Shown piece after piece: positions 24,814 through 33,005 of a stretch of 48,273 nucleotides of DNA. The stretch's first letter is position 1; every line of letters starts with the position of its first letter. Both the position numbers and the translations under genes were made by a program. The stretch comes from an uncultured Prevotella sp. (GTDB lineage Bacteria > Bacteroidota > Bacteroidia > Bacteroidales > Bacteroidaceae): assembly GCA_944320255.1 (NCBI GenBank), contig CALUGU010000008.1, positions 1 to 48,273 on the forward strand, given 5' to 3'. The notes under the pieces were generated by a model. The model was given only the letters and a program-made list of their open reading frames with translations. It searched no databases and had not been told where the DNA came from.

Positions 24814-27082
24814 ACAACGGGTCTACGTCGAAGTAAACCGTCACCGACTTGTATCTATTATCTTTCAAAACGATGTCTTTACCACGGTTGAGGTAAAGGC
24901 GGACTTTATCCCTGTCGAGGCCGTTCTCAAGTTTCATCACAATCTTGCGGATGTTGAGCGTCTTGACTTTCGCCACGGCGGGCTTGTCAGGGCCAAGCAC
25001 GCGGTCGCCGAACCACTGGCGCAGCTGCGCTCCGAGAGCCATGGCCGCCGCGCTGACAAGGGCGTCGTCCTTGTGCTTGAGGTAGACGTTTATTATATGG
25101 TAGAACGGCGGATAGTGGAAGAGTTGCCGCTCTTCCATCAAGTCTTGGTAAAATCCGTCGATGTCGTTGCGCACCACCTGCGTGATGACTGGCAGTTCCG
25201 GGCTTTTCGTTTGCAGCATCACGCAGCCTCGCTTGCCCTTGCGGCCGGCGCGCCCGGCCACCTGCGCCATCATCGTGAAGGCGTGCTCGTAGGCTCGGAA
25301 GTCAGGATAATTGAGCATGGAGTCGGCGTTCAGGATGCCGACTACTGACACACGGTCGAAGTCCAAGCCCTTGCTTATCATCTGGGTGCCTATGAGTATG
25401 TTGGTGCGATGCGCCGAGAAGTCGCTTATTATGCGCTCGTAAGCGTCGCGGGTGCGCGTCGTGTCGAGATCCATCCGCGCCACGCGGGCGTCCGGGAACA
25501 GCTCCATCACCTTGTCTTCCACCTTCTCCGTGCCGTAGCCCCGGCTTTTCAGGTTGCGGCTGCCACAACAAGGGCAGGCGTCAGGCACGGTGTATGTGCG
25601 GCCGCAATAGTGGCAAGTGAGCTGTCCGAGGTTCTTATGGTAAGTCAGGGAGACGTCGCACGCCTCGCAACGCGGCGTCCAACCGCACTCCCGGCACTCC
25701 ACCATCGGCGCGAAGCCTCGGCGGTTTTGGAAGAGGATAACCTGTTCGCCGTTGTTCAAGGCGTTGCGCATCGCCGTAAGGAGGACGGGCGAAAACGGGC
25801 CGTTCATCATCTTGCGGTGTTGCAAGTCCTTGATGTCAACCACGTTGATTGCTGGCAGCTGCATGTCGCCGTAACGCTTGTCGAGGCGCACGTAGCCGTA
25901 TTTGCCGGTGCGGGCGTTGTGCCACGTCTCGGCGCACGGCGTGGCGGAGCCGAGCAACACCTTGGCCCCGGCCTTGGCTGCAAGCATTATCGCCGCCGAG
26001 CGGGCGTGGTAACGTGGGGCGGGGTCTTGCTGTTTGAACGACGTTTCGTGCTCCTCGTCGATGATGACAAGCCCCAAACGGGAGAACGGCAGGAGCGCGG
26101 CGGAGCGTGCGCCGAGTATCACGTCGTAAGGCGTTTGCGACATTTGCTTCTTCCAAATCTCCACGCGCTCGGCGTCGGAGTACTTTGAATGGTAGATGCC
26201 GAGTCTGTCGCCGAACACCGCCTGGAGGCGTTGGCGTATCTGGACAGTCAGTGCGATTTCGGGCAGGAGGTAAAGCACCTGCTGATGTTTTTCAAGGGCT
26301 TGGCGGATGAGATGTATGTAGATTTCGGTCTTGCCGCTCGAAGTGACGCCGTGGAGCAGCACAACGTTCTTCTTCAAGAATGCGAAGACTACCTGGTTGT
26401 AGGCTTCCTGCTGGGCTTCGTTGAGGGGCTTTATATTGTCGAGGTGCGGCTCTCCGCCGTGGTTGAGACGACCGACCTCGCGCTCGTAAGTCACGAGAAA
26501 CTTCCTGTCTACAAGGCTTTTGACTATTGACGAGGCGCAATGCGAAGCGTTCATCAGCTCGTCGCGCGTCAGTTCGGCGACGGGTTCGCGCGTCGTCTTA
26601 CCCTCGATAGTGTCCCAATGGGTCATGGCAAGGAAATCAGTGAAGGCTTTCAGCTGCATTTCAGCGCGACGGAGGCTATCCAAGGCCATACGCACACCCC
26701 GTTCGCACCTAAGTTCCGGGGCGAGGGCGAGGCAGGTCTCGGTCTTAGGCTTGTAAGCTCCGACCGACTTCAATCCGCCCGGCAACGCCGCCGAAAACAC
26801 GTCGCCGGGGGCGGCCATATAGTAAGTGGAAATCCACCGCCACAGCTCCAGCTGGCCGTCGGTGACTATGCGTTCCTCGTCGAGCACTAATTTTATGTCC
26901 TTGACGGCGAACTGCGGCTTGTCGCCATGCCTGCGGACGACAAGCCCCACGTATGTCTTATTCCTGCCGAAAGGCACGAGCACACGCCGCCCGCGCTCCG
27001 CCGAGGCTGCCATCGCCGACGGAACGGAATAAGTGAAAAGGCCGTCGAGCGGCACGGGAAGAAGAACGTCAACGTAATTCAT
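24812..27082 (-). CDS. priA: Primosomal replication restart helicase PriA
   Basis: Superfamily 2 DNA helicase that reloads the replisome at stalled forks. It is 756 aa. The N-terminal 3' DNA-binding domain spans about 1-110. Walker A GVTSSGKTE is at about 244-252 and the DEEH box in VIIDEEHETSFKQQ. The zinc-binding region has paired cysteines (ECRECGWTPRCEACD, CHYCG, ACPCCGS). Helicase motifs V/VI follow (GTQMISKGLDFD, QVAGRAGRKG). It starts at ATG 27082, inside an ATGAATT repeat. Upstream on the same strand lies small membrane cassette 1. Confidence 0.95.
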   Translation of the reverse strand: MNYVDVLLPVPLDGLFTYSVPSAMAASAERGRRVLVPFGRNKTYVGLVVRRHGDKPQFAVKDIKLVLDEERIVTDGQLELWRWISTYYMAAPGDVFSAALPGGLKSVGAYKPKTETCLALAPELRCERGVRMALDSLRRAEMQLKAFTDFLAMTHWDTIEGKTTREPVAELTRDELMNASHCASSIVKSLVDRKFLVTYEREVGRLNHGGEPHLDNIKPLNEAQQEAYNQVVFAFLKKNVVLLHGVTSSGKTEIYIHLIRQALEKHQQVLYLLPEIALTVQIRQRLQAVFGDRLGIYHSKYSDAERVEIWKKQMSQTPYDVILGARSAALLPFSRLGLVIIDEEHETSFKQQDPAPRYHARSAAIMLAAKAGAKVLLGSATPCAETWHNARTGKYGYVRLDKRYGDMQLPAINVVDIKDLQHRKMMNGPFSPVLLTAMRNALNNGEQVILFQNRRGFAPMVECRECGWTPRCEACDVSLTYHKNLGQLTCHYCGRTYTVPDACPCCGSRNLKSRGYGTEKVEDKVMELFPDARVARMDLDTTRTRDAYERIISDFSAHRTNILIGTQMISKGLDFDRVSVVGILNADSMLNYPDFRAYEHAFTMMAQVAGRAGRKGKRGCVMLQTKSPELPVITQVVRNDIDGFYQDLMEERQLFHYPPFYHIINVYLKHKDDALVSAAAMALGAQLRQWFGDRVLGPDKPAVAKVKTLNIRKIVMKLENGLDRDKVRLYLNRGKDIVLKDNRYKSVTVYFDVDPL

Positions 27083-27203
27083 AATTCATAATGCACAGTT
27101 CATAATCGGGCTGCGCCGTGCAAAGTTAATAAAAAGCCTGCTGTTAACAGCAAACCGAGGATATTAATATTTGGTATTATGAATTGCGCATTGTGAATTA
27201 CAA
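27076..27203. repeat. ATGAATT/TTATGAATT inverted repeats upstream of priA
   Basis: AATTCATAATTCATAATGCA at 27077-27096 faces ATTATGAATTGCGCATTGTG at 27177-27196. The left arm includes the priA start codon. A small GCTGTTAACAGC palindrome is also present. Its function is unknown. Confidence 0.65.
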
Positions 27204-27208
27204 ATGGC

Positions 27209-27313
27209 TTAAAGATTCTCAAGCCACTTTTTCCCACGCTTTGTGTAAGTCCAAAGATAAATGCCTCCAACCACAATCACGCCTACGGAGAATATAAGTC
27301 CAAGCCCTTCCAT
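27209..27313 (-). CDS. 34-residue single-span membrane protein, cassette 1 gene B
   Basis: I found this by translating the minus strand by hand; it is below usual ORF cut-offs. It is 34 aa, with one hydrophobic span (about 4-21, GLIFSVGVIVVGGIYLW) then a basic tail YTKRGKKWLENL. A start two codons upstream (27319) would overlap the preceding gene's stop as ATGA, suggesting translational coupling. It is paired with the 81-aa gene at 27316-27561. A 34-aa homologue of equal length (18 of 34 identical by hand alignment) is at 38732-38836, also directly after a homologue of the 81-aa gene. Conservation of length, topology and order is the evidence that it is real. The function is unknown. It could be a subunit of a membrane complex or a membrane-acting peptide. 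Confidence 0.75.
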   Translation of the reverse strand: MEGLGLIFSVGVIVVGGIYLWTYTKRGKKWLENL

Positions 27314-27315
27314 AA

Positions 27316-27561
27316 TCATTCTAATATCTTATTAGCCAACATTGCAGACAACACGGTCAACACTAATCCTGTTATGATGACAGACAAATTAGCCTCGCCG
27401 CCGCCATCAGTGAACAACGGCGTTATGACACCTACAACCAAACCTGCAAAACTCAACTTTGACAGGTCGTAGAAGTATCCTGCCAGCCTGTCGCGCCTTT
27501 GATTGTCACGCTCACGGGCGTTATCAGCCTTACGCTGCCGAGTACTGAAATCACTCATCAT
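27316..27561 (-). CDS. 81-residue two-span membrane protein, cassette 1 gene A
   Basis: 81 aa. A charged N-terminus (about 1-26, rich in Arg/Asp/Glu/Gln) is followed by two hydrophobic segments (about 33-50 LSKLSFAGLVVGVITPLF, and about 59-77), ending ANKILE. No signal peptide; both ends are probably cytoplasmic. It is homologous along its length without gaps to the 82-aa protein at 38841-39089 (33 of 81 identical by hand alignment), with shared LA.YF, LS.L.F.GLV.GV..PL and NKIL. Its stop overlaps the possible start of the 34-aa gene. A TATCTTTG promoter box is 31 bases upstream. I do not recognise a named family with confidence. Confidence 0.8.
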   Translation of the reverse strand: MMSDFSTRQRKADNARERDNQRRDRLAGYFYDLSKLSFAGLVVGVITPLFTDGGGEANLSVIITGLVLTVLSAMLANKILE

Positions 27562-27591
27562 AATCAGTCGTTAAACATAGTCTACGTTATG

Positions 27592-27599
27592 CAAAGATA
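27592..27599 (-). promoter_or_regulatory. Putative -7 box of small membrane cassette 1
   Basis: TATCTTTG on the minus strand, 31 bases before the gene A ATG. No TTTG at the ideal upstream distance. Confidence 0.45.
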
Positions 27600-27704
27600 G
27601 CAAAATCATTGCTGATTATAAATAAGACAGCGGAAAATATTACGACCTTTAATTATCTTTTACAATTAGCACCATTTCATTCCACGCCGCCGCCCAATTA
27701 CGAA

Positions 27705-28586
27705 TTACATTTCCACTCCGTTGAGCCGGCGGCGCAGTTCATTAGGGGTGCAGCCGAGGTTTTTCTTGACGTAGCGGCCGAAAAACGAGGTGTTGGGGAA
27801 GGCCAGCTCGTTTGAAATCTCCTTGACCGTCTTCCGCGAGCTTTTGAGCAGCGTCTCGATGTCTTTCGCCACGTAGGCGTCGATGATTTTAGAGGCGTTC
27901 TTGCCGCCCACCTTCTTGCACACCACGGAGAGGTATTTGGCCGTGATGTTCAGCTTGTCGGCGTAATACGCCACGCTGCGCGACTTCGGGTAAGACTTTG
28001 AAATCAGGTCGATGAAGTCGCTGAAGATGTTCTCCGCCGACGACACAGGGCGCGGGCTGAGCCTCGTGAAACGCTCGAACGTGCTGCGGAACTCGAACAC
28101 GAAGGCCTGCATCAGCGCGTCTACGATTTGGCCGCGGTAAGGGTTCGCCTTGTCGGCCAGCTTCTGCTTGAGCAGACCGTAATACAGGTTGAACGTGCCG
28201 ACGGCGGCCTCGTCGAGCGAGATTTTCGGGGTTTGGTCGAAAAACACCTTGAAATTCCAGCTCCTCACCGCCACGGGAAGCATCCTGAAGGCGTACTCCA
28301 AAGAGAGGAACACGCCCTTGAACTTGAAGTCGTCACTGGCTTCAGCCCTGCTTATCACGGCTTCGGGCACACCTATTATAATATCGTTCTTACGTGCTAC
28401 GAACACCTTGTGGTCTATGCACAGCGTGCATTCGCCTTCCACGCAGAGTATCACCACGATGCCGTCGAGCCGCACGTACTCCGGCATTTCCACCGTGCTC
28501 GGCTTGTCAAAAAGATAAATCCGCCCGTCGTCGAGGAGCGAGCCGGCAGCGTCCAAATCGCTTGTTTTTACATATTTTATATCCAT
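27705..28586 (-). CDS. AraC-family transcriptional regulator
   Basis: 293 aa from ATG 28586 (MDIKYVKTSDLDAAG); an upstream frame to 28718 is not domain-like. The N-terminal about 1-165 is a cupin-like sensor region (LDGIVVILCVEGECTLCIDH, RKNDIIIGVP). The C-terminal about 190-290 carries two helix-turn-helix motifs (SVAYYADKLNITAKYLSVVC and VKEISNELAFPNTSFFGRYV), ending in the usual LGCTPNELRR region. It is monocistronic. No target is evident; the neighbours are the small membrane cassette and an outer-membrane protein gene. Confidence 0.9.
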   Translation of the reverse strand: MDIKYVKTSDLDAAGSLLDDGRIYLFDKPSTVEMPEYVRLDGIVVILCVEGECTLCIDHKVFVARKNDIIIGVPEAVISRAEASDDFKFKGVFLSLEYAFRMLPVAVRSWNFKVFFDQTPKISLDEAAVGTFNLYYGLLKQKLADKANPYRGQIVDALMQAFVFEFRSTFERFTRLSPRPVSSAENIFSDFIDLISKSYPKSRSVAYYADKLNITAKYLSVVCKKVGGKNASKIIDAYVAKDIETLLKSSRKTVKEISNELAFPNTSFFGRYVKKNLGCTPNELRRRLNGVEM

Positions 28587-28802
28587 ATAGACTGTTTCTG
28601 TCGATAAAAAACACCGTCTGCGGGCGCAATGCCGACCGCCGTTTGCAGCCAGGCGGCAGACTGCCCATGACTTATTGCTGCAAAGGAACACTTTTTTTGC
28701 GAAACAAGGGTTATCCAAAATTCATCATAAACAGCCTAAAATCCACCTGAAACGTTAAAGATGCTTACCCGCAAAAACGCTTTTCGCGCACACGTGAACC
28801 AT

Positions 28803-28941
28803 ACGCCAAGGACACCGTTGGCGTGCGGACGTGTAACCATTTGGCTGTCAACGTGTTATAAAAAGCCACAAATCAGGCTGCAAAAGACGGCTTTTCGCAC
28901 GGCGTTTTACGGTCTTTTGGAACGCAAGTCACGGCTTTTTG
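28803..28941. repeat. Dispersed AAAAGACGGC palindromic element, copy 5
   Basis: ACGCCAA/TTGGCGT hairpin at 28803-28824, then TTGGCTGTCAACGTGTTATA, then GCAAAAGACGGCTTTTCGCA, GGCGTTTTACGGTCTTTT and CACGGCTTTTTG. The CAACGTGTTATA part is the complement-sense counterpart of TAACACGCTGATAATCAG in copy 3. The rest of 28587-29105 shows AT-rich DNA and no gene. Confidence 0.7.
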
Positions 28942-29105
28942 GGTTCATCAGCAGTTTGTTTGGATGAGAAAAAAAATAAAAGATACAAATGAAACAATGC
29001 AAAAACACCGCCCTTGTAGAGGCATAATTTATTATGTCAGCACGCCCCGAAAGAGCGTATAAATATCTAAATGTCAGCGAAATACGTTTCTAACAAAACG
29101 TATTA

Positions 29106-29276
29106 GGGTGTATCATAATTCTGAAGTTATCAGGAGTTAACAGGAGTTAGGCTCGTTTCACTCGCCGAAGTTAACGGACAATACCCTATGTTACAACAAC
29201 TTGGCATTTGTCGGTTAACTCCTGTTGACTCCGACGCGAAGCGTCTAACTCCTATTAATTCCTTTTTGATACACCC
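29106..29276. mobile_element. 171-bp MITE-like element with GGGTGTATCA terminal inverted repeats, copy A
   Basis: The ends are perfect 10-bp inverted repeats (GGGTGTATCA ... TGATACACCC). Inside are subterminal AGGAGTTAA inverted repeats, GCTCGTTTCACTCGCCG, a hairpin CGGACAATACC/GGCATTTGTCGG and ACTCCGACGCGAAGCGTCTA. A second copy (36537-36719) shares order and most bases. There is no coding capacity and no obvious target-site duplication. The bases at 29277-29400 are unexplained. Confidence 0.65.
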
Positions 29277-29410
29277 ACTTGCAATGGATATGTTTGGCTT
29301 GCGTTCAATTTTAGAACCAGTGTTATATCATCCAATCAAACTGCGAATACCTCCAAACGTGGAGCTGTCTACAGGTTTACCTCACTGAAACCAGACGAAA
29401 AAGCACAAAA

Positions 29411-29441
29411 AAGGCGGACATCCGCAATGGATGCCCGCCTT
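29411..29441 (-). terminator. Terminator of the outer-membrane barrel protein gene
   Basis: AAGGCGGACATCC pairs with GGATGCCCGCCTT (one mismatch). Read on the minus strand it is followed by TTTTTTGTGC. Confidence 0.8.
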
Positions 29442-29475
29442 GTCTTATACTGTAATGAGTATTAATCGTGACGGC

Positions 29476-30081
29476 TTAGAAGTAGTAAGCCAAAGAGATC
29501 TGCCAAGTGTTTGAACGGCCGCGAACAACCTCCTTAACACCGTCAAACACGGTTACTTCGCCAGTCTTGCCGCATACGATGTTGTAGTTGGCACCTACCT
29601 GCAAATGGCTGAGCAGCATAACACCAGCTCCGACGTTCACACTGAAGTTAGAAGTGTTGAGCTTCCAGTCGGCAACATCCTCGATAAGCGTCTGGTGCTT
29701 GTCGCCGATGTTGAAGCCGAACTGCGGACCTGCCGCCAAGTAAATGGCCGCGAGGCTGCCAAGGCCGATGTCGTAACGCAGGTTGATGGGGATGTTGATG
29801 GCCTGCTGCTTCAGCTTCTTGTCAGTTCCTTTGACCTTGGCCTCACGCTGGTCGTAAAGAGCCGAGGCGTCAATGCCGAGGCCTACGATGGGCAGGGTGA
29901 ACTTAACGGTAGGGCCGATGAAGAAGCCTGCACGGTTGGAAGTCTCGAAAAGCTCGTCGCTGCTGAGCGACATGTCGGTGATGTTAAGACCACCTTTCAA
30001 ACCGAACTTAAACTGCGCCTGGGCCGGAATGGCCACGAGCGTTGCCGCCACGAGGACGACGAGAGTAAAGATTTTTCTCAT
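29476..30081 (-). CDS. PorT/OmpX-like outer-membrane beta-barrel protein
   Basis: 201 aa. Signal peptide about 1-22 (MRKIFTLVVLVAATLVAIPA, cleaved near AQAQ). The mature part starts FKFGLKGGLNITDMSL and alternates hydrophobic and polar residues in about eight strands, ending SLAYYF with a C-terminal aromatic typical of outer-membrane barrels. It matches the small porin-like family common in Bacteroidales. The ligand is unknown. It is followed by a strong terminator, and the ATGAATT repeat region separates it from gldN upstream. Confidence 0.85.
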   Translation of the reverse strand: MRKIFTLVVLVAATLVAIPAQAQFKFGLKGGLNITDMSLSSDELFETSNRAGFFIGPTVKFTLPIVGLGIDASALYDQREAKVKGTDKKLKQQAINIPINLRYDIGLGSLAAIYLAAGPQFGFNIGDKHQTLIEDVADWKLNTSNFSVNVGAGVMLLSHLQVGANYNIVCGKTGEVTVFDGVKEVVRGRSNTWQISLAYYF

Positions 30082-30106
30082 ACGATTGAATTTAAATGGT
30101 TAATAT

Positions 30107-30229
30107 TGATACATAATTCACAAAGCCTTGATGACAGTTATAAAACAAATGCACAATTCATAATGCGTAAAGCCCGTGATGCCTGGGGCACGGCGTAAGC
30201 CCGACTGTACATTATGAATTGTGCATCTT
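30107..30229. repeat. TTATGAATTGTGC inverted repeats
   Basis: ATGCACAATTCATAATG at 30150-30166 faces CATTATGAATTGTGCAT at 30209-30225, an exact 17-base inverted pair; a partial copy (CATAATTCACAA) lies at 30111. It sits between the 3' end of gldN and the start of the barrel protein gene. Confidence 0.7.
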
Positions 30230-30237
30230 GGATTAAA

Positions 30238-31332
30238 TCAATGACGCTGGCGGCGTACCGTAACACGTGCCGCAGACGAACCTCCTGACGAAGAACGGCT
30301 TGACGAACGGCGCTTCTTAAGCGACGAGGAGGCCCGGCGGTTGCGCTTCACCTTCTTTCCTTTCTTGTCCTTAACGTCGGCCTTGGCTATGCTGTCGAGC
30401 GAATCCTTACGAGCCTGGTCGCCCCAGATGTTCTTCTCGAAGGCGGCAATCTCGCCCTCAATGCGCCGCTGCTCCTTGGCCATGGCCGAGTCGGTGGGGC
30501 AATATTGAGCAAGCGTGCGCCCAAGCATATTGGTTGTCTTGTAAATCTTGCCCTTGTACATATTCTGCGTGAAGTAGTCGTCCATGCTCATGGTGGCGGC
30601 GTTGTTGTAGTTGCTCGTCATGACAACCTGCTTGCTCAGGTAGGGAGCCGCGTCGTCGTACTTCACCCAAAACAAGGGATACTTCTGTTCGCCGTCGCCG
30701 AAGTCGTCGGTGCGCCACAAGACGGGGCACAAGGCTATCGGCTTGACGTGGAACGTGGCCGATGCCTGGTCGTAATAAGCGCTCTCCTTGACGTAATATG
30801 ACTTCACTTCGCTCGAAGGGATGTCGCTGTCGTCGATGCGCACGCCGCGGTTGCTGCGCTCGTAATAAATGTGGTAGTTGTCGAGGAAGGCCATCCGCTT
30901 CACCTCGGCGGAGTCAGTGAACACCTCGTTGCCGTCAAGACGGTACTCGTATGCCTTGACGGAACCGCGCATCATCAGCTTGAACAGGTAAGTAAAAAGG
31001 TTCATCTGCGAACCTACCGGCTCTACGGGGTAATACAACGGTGCGTTAGCGTCTTCCTCAAGTATGATTTCCCGGTAAACGTCACGGCGCCAAACGACAT
31101 CCTCGGACATCTTGGCTGCCACGGGATATGAAATCTGCGCGCGCGTGGTAAGGGTCTGGGCGCTCTGCGCATTCTGCCTTTGCTGCTGCCGACGGCGGGC
31201 GGCGGGCTGCGCATCCACCACGTCAACGGCAAACAACATCAAAAGCGACACCAAGGCGAAGACCTTAACACTGCTACAGGAGCGCAACCCCTTGCCCGGC
31301 AATATGCTTCGTGAAAACAAGAAATCTGTCAT
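30238..31332 (-). CDS. gldN: Type IX secretion / gliding protein GldN (PorN)
   Basis: Periplasmic component of the T9SS that joins the GldK ring to the motor. It is 364 aa. Signal region about 20-41 (SVKVFALVSLLMLFAVDVVDAQ). The conserved GldN domain spans about 70-300 (VVWRRDVYREI, PLYYPVEP, LFTYLFKLMM, DNYHIYYE, LWRTDDFGDGEQKYPLFWV). The last about 45 residues form a very basic Ser/Arg/Lys-rich tail (KKGKKVKRNRR, SLKKRRSSSRSSSGG) that I do not expect in the family core. It is the last gene of porP-gldKLMN. Confidence 0.9.
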   Translation of the reverse strand: MTDFLFSRSILPGKGLRSCSSVKVFALVSLLMLFAVDVVDAQPAARRRQQQRQNAQSAQTLTTRAQISYPVAAKMSEDVVWRRDVYREIILEEDANAPLYYPVEPVGSQMNLFTYLFKLMMRGSVKAYEYRLDGNEVFTDSAEVKRMAFLDNYHIYYERSNRGVRIDDSDIPSSEVKSYYVKESAYYDQASATFHVKPIALCPVLWRTDDFGDGEQKYPLFWVKYDDAAPYLSKQVVMTSNYNNAATMSMDDYFTQNMYKGKIYKTTNMLGRTLAQYCPTDSAMAKEQRRIEGEIAAFEKNIWGDQARKDSLDSIAKADVKDKKGKKVKRNRRASSSLKKRRSSSRSSSGGSSAARVTVRRQRH

Positions 31333-31445
31333 ATCTTATATTCCAGTTTTTAGGTTTTACGGTGCCAGGTTTTACGGCCCGGTCAGTTGGCTCATCATAC
31401 GATTTCGCCACAACCGCACAACCTTGCGACCGCATAAACTTTATA

Positions 31446-32996
31446 TTATTTTACTATTATTTCCATTGACGTCGGCAATGTACGCCTTATTCCATCGGGG
31501 CCTACGGCGTTGATGCGCGTGATGTAGAAACGCTTGTTGCGCGCCAACTTGCGGAACGTGTCGCGCTGACGCTGTGTGAACGCGTCGCCGTTTGACACCA
31601 TAGGCACAGCGTTGCCCATATTGTCATAGAACACGGCCTCGAAACTCAACACGCGGAACGGTATGTCCAACAGTCCGTCGTCGATGGCCGCCTTAATTCC
31701 GCCCGCCGACATAAGCGACGCCTTGGCAAGGCCGCCCGTGCGGAAACGGTTGTCGCCAATCTGGATGTAAGGCGTCGGGTCGGGCAGCTTGCGCACCTTG
31801 AATGTAAATCCGCCCACCTGGCGGGCCGTGCCCGTCTGCAAAGACAGCACATTGATGGTTACGTCCTGCCCAACGGCCGACGGACGCGCAATATACTTGC
31901 CAGGCCCTACCGGCTGGAGCGAGCCGCCGGTCATCGTGGCCGACACCTTATTGAGCGGCACGCCTGGTATGCTTATGCTGATGGGGTTGTTATACCCAGC
32001 GTAAAGCACGTTCATAAGGTCGGCCGAGACTGTCGCGCTGGGGTCCACCACGGTGTATTTCTGCGAGAAATCACGGCGGATTACGTCGCCGCTGCCGTTA
32101 AGCATCGTTATATAACCTGTAAGATTGAACTCTCCCGTGCGGCTCGTCACCACCTCGTAAGTATTGTCGCGCAGGTTGACGTTGCGCCCGCCGATGTAAA
32201 TCTGTGGCTGCTGGGTGGTGTCGATTGCCGCCATGACGATTTTCGCCGAGAACTTGTCGCCCCTGACAATGGTTTGGGAGTTGGGTATTACAAAAGCGCT
32301 CAACTGGTTCACGCGGATGTCTTTCATGTCGATATTCGCCACAAGCGTGTGCAACACTTCGCCTTCGGCGTAACGGATGTCGCTCTGTAACTTCGACAAA
32401 AGTGTAACGGCGGCGGCCACGGGCATGTCTTCAAACATATATTCCTGCCAGTTCTTGCCCATTGTCTTGGCGTTCTTTGGCAGCTCAGTGGTCAGGTTGC
32501 TGGCTATGATTGCTTTCTGGCGTTCGTCTGTCACCATAGCCAATATGCGCTCACGGAACGAGTTGATGGCGTCAAACAACTGTTTACCCCTACCCTTTCC
32601 AGGGGCAAGCATCACTTGGTTGGCCGCCTCAAGGTCGTCCTTGCGTTCTATGTTGAGTACGTCACCGTCTTCTCCGTCAGCTTCTTTTACGATGGCGACC
32701 TTCAGTTCTTGCGCGAAATTGAACAACGAGTCGCTCATCCGCTTGACAGCCGTAGCCTTCTCAAACCACGCCTTCACCTTCTGCGGGTTGGCCTTCATCT
32801 GCGCCTCGAAGTCGCCATAGAGCGCGTTGTTCTCCGACGATGCGTTCTTGGTGGTGCGCTGAAGGCTCTCCTCAACGATGGAAAAGCCCTCCAGCACTTC
32901 CGTCGAAACGTTGAGCGCAAGCATCGCCATCAAGACGACATACATAAGGTTGATCATCTTCTGGCGCGGAGATACCGGTCTTTTCTTTATTGCCAT
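31446..32996 (-). CDS. gldM: Type IX secretion motor protein GldM (PorM)
   Basis: Inner-membrane protein whose single N-terminal helix pairs with GldL to form the proton-driven T9SS motor; its long periplasmic part contacts the GldK/N ring. It is 516 aa. The start MAIKKRPVSPRQKMINLMYV leads into the membrane helix (about 15-33, MYVVLMAMLALNVSTEVL), followed by an alpha-helical D1 domain (about 35-220) and three Ig-like domains to the C-terminus. This matches the known four-domain architecture. It lies 9 bases after gldL. Confidence 0.94.
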   Translation of the reverse strand: MAIKKRPVSPRQKMINLMYVVLMAMLALNVSTEVLEGFSIVEESLQRTTKNASSENNALYGDFEAQMKANPQKVKAWFEKATAVKRMSDSLFNFAQELKVAIVKEADGEDGDVLNIERKDDLEAANQVMLAPGKGRGKQLFDAINSFRERILAMVTDERQKAIIASNLTTELPKNAKTMGKNWQEYMFEDMPVAAAVTLLSKLQSDIRYAEGEVLHTLVANIDMKDIRVNQLSAFVIPNSQTIVRGDKFSAKIVMAAIDTTQQPQIYIGGRNVNLRDNTYEVVTSRTGEFNLTGYITMLNGSGDVIRRDFSQKYTVVDPSATVSADLMNVLYAGYNNPISISIPGVPLNKVSATMTGGSLQPVGPGKYIARPSAVGQDVTINVLSLQTGTARQVGGFTFKVRKLPDPTPYIQIGDNRFRTGGLAKASLMSAGGIKAAIDDGLLDIPFRVLSFEAVFYDNMGNAVPMVSNGDAFTQRQRDTFRKLARNKRFYITRINAVGPDGIRRTLPTSMEIIVK

Positions 32997-33005
32997 TCCT
33001 AATTA

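Noticed and set aside
29188..29388. 66-codon plus-strand frame
   Set aside because: Begins inside MITE-like element A; the rest (to 29388) matches nothing I recognise, so I left it as unexplained intergenic DNA.
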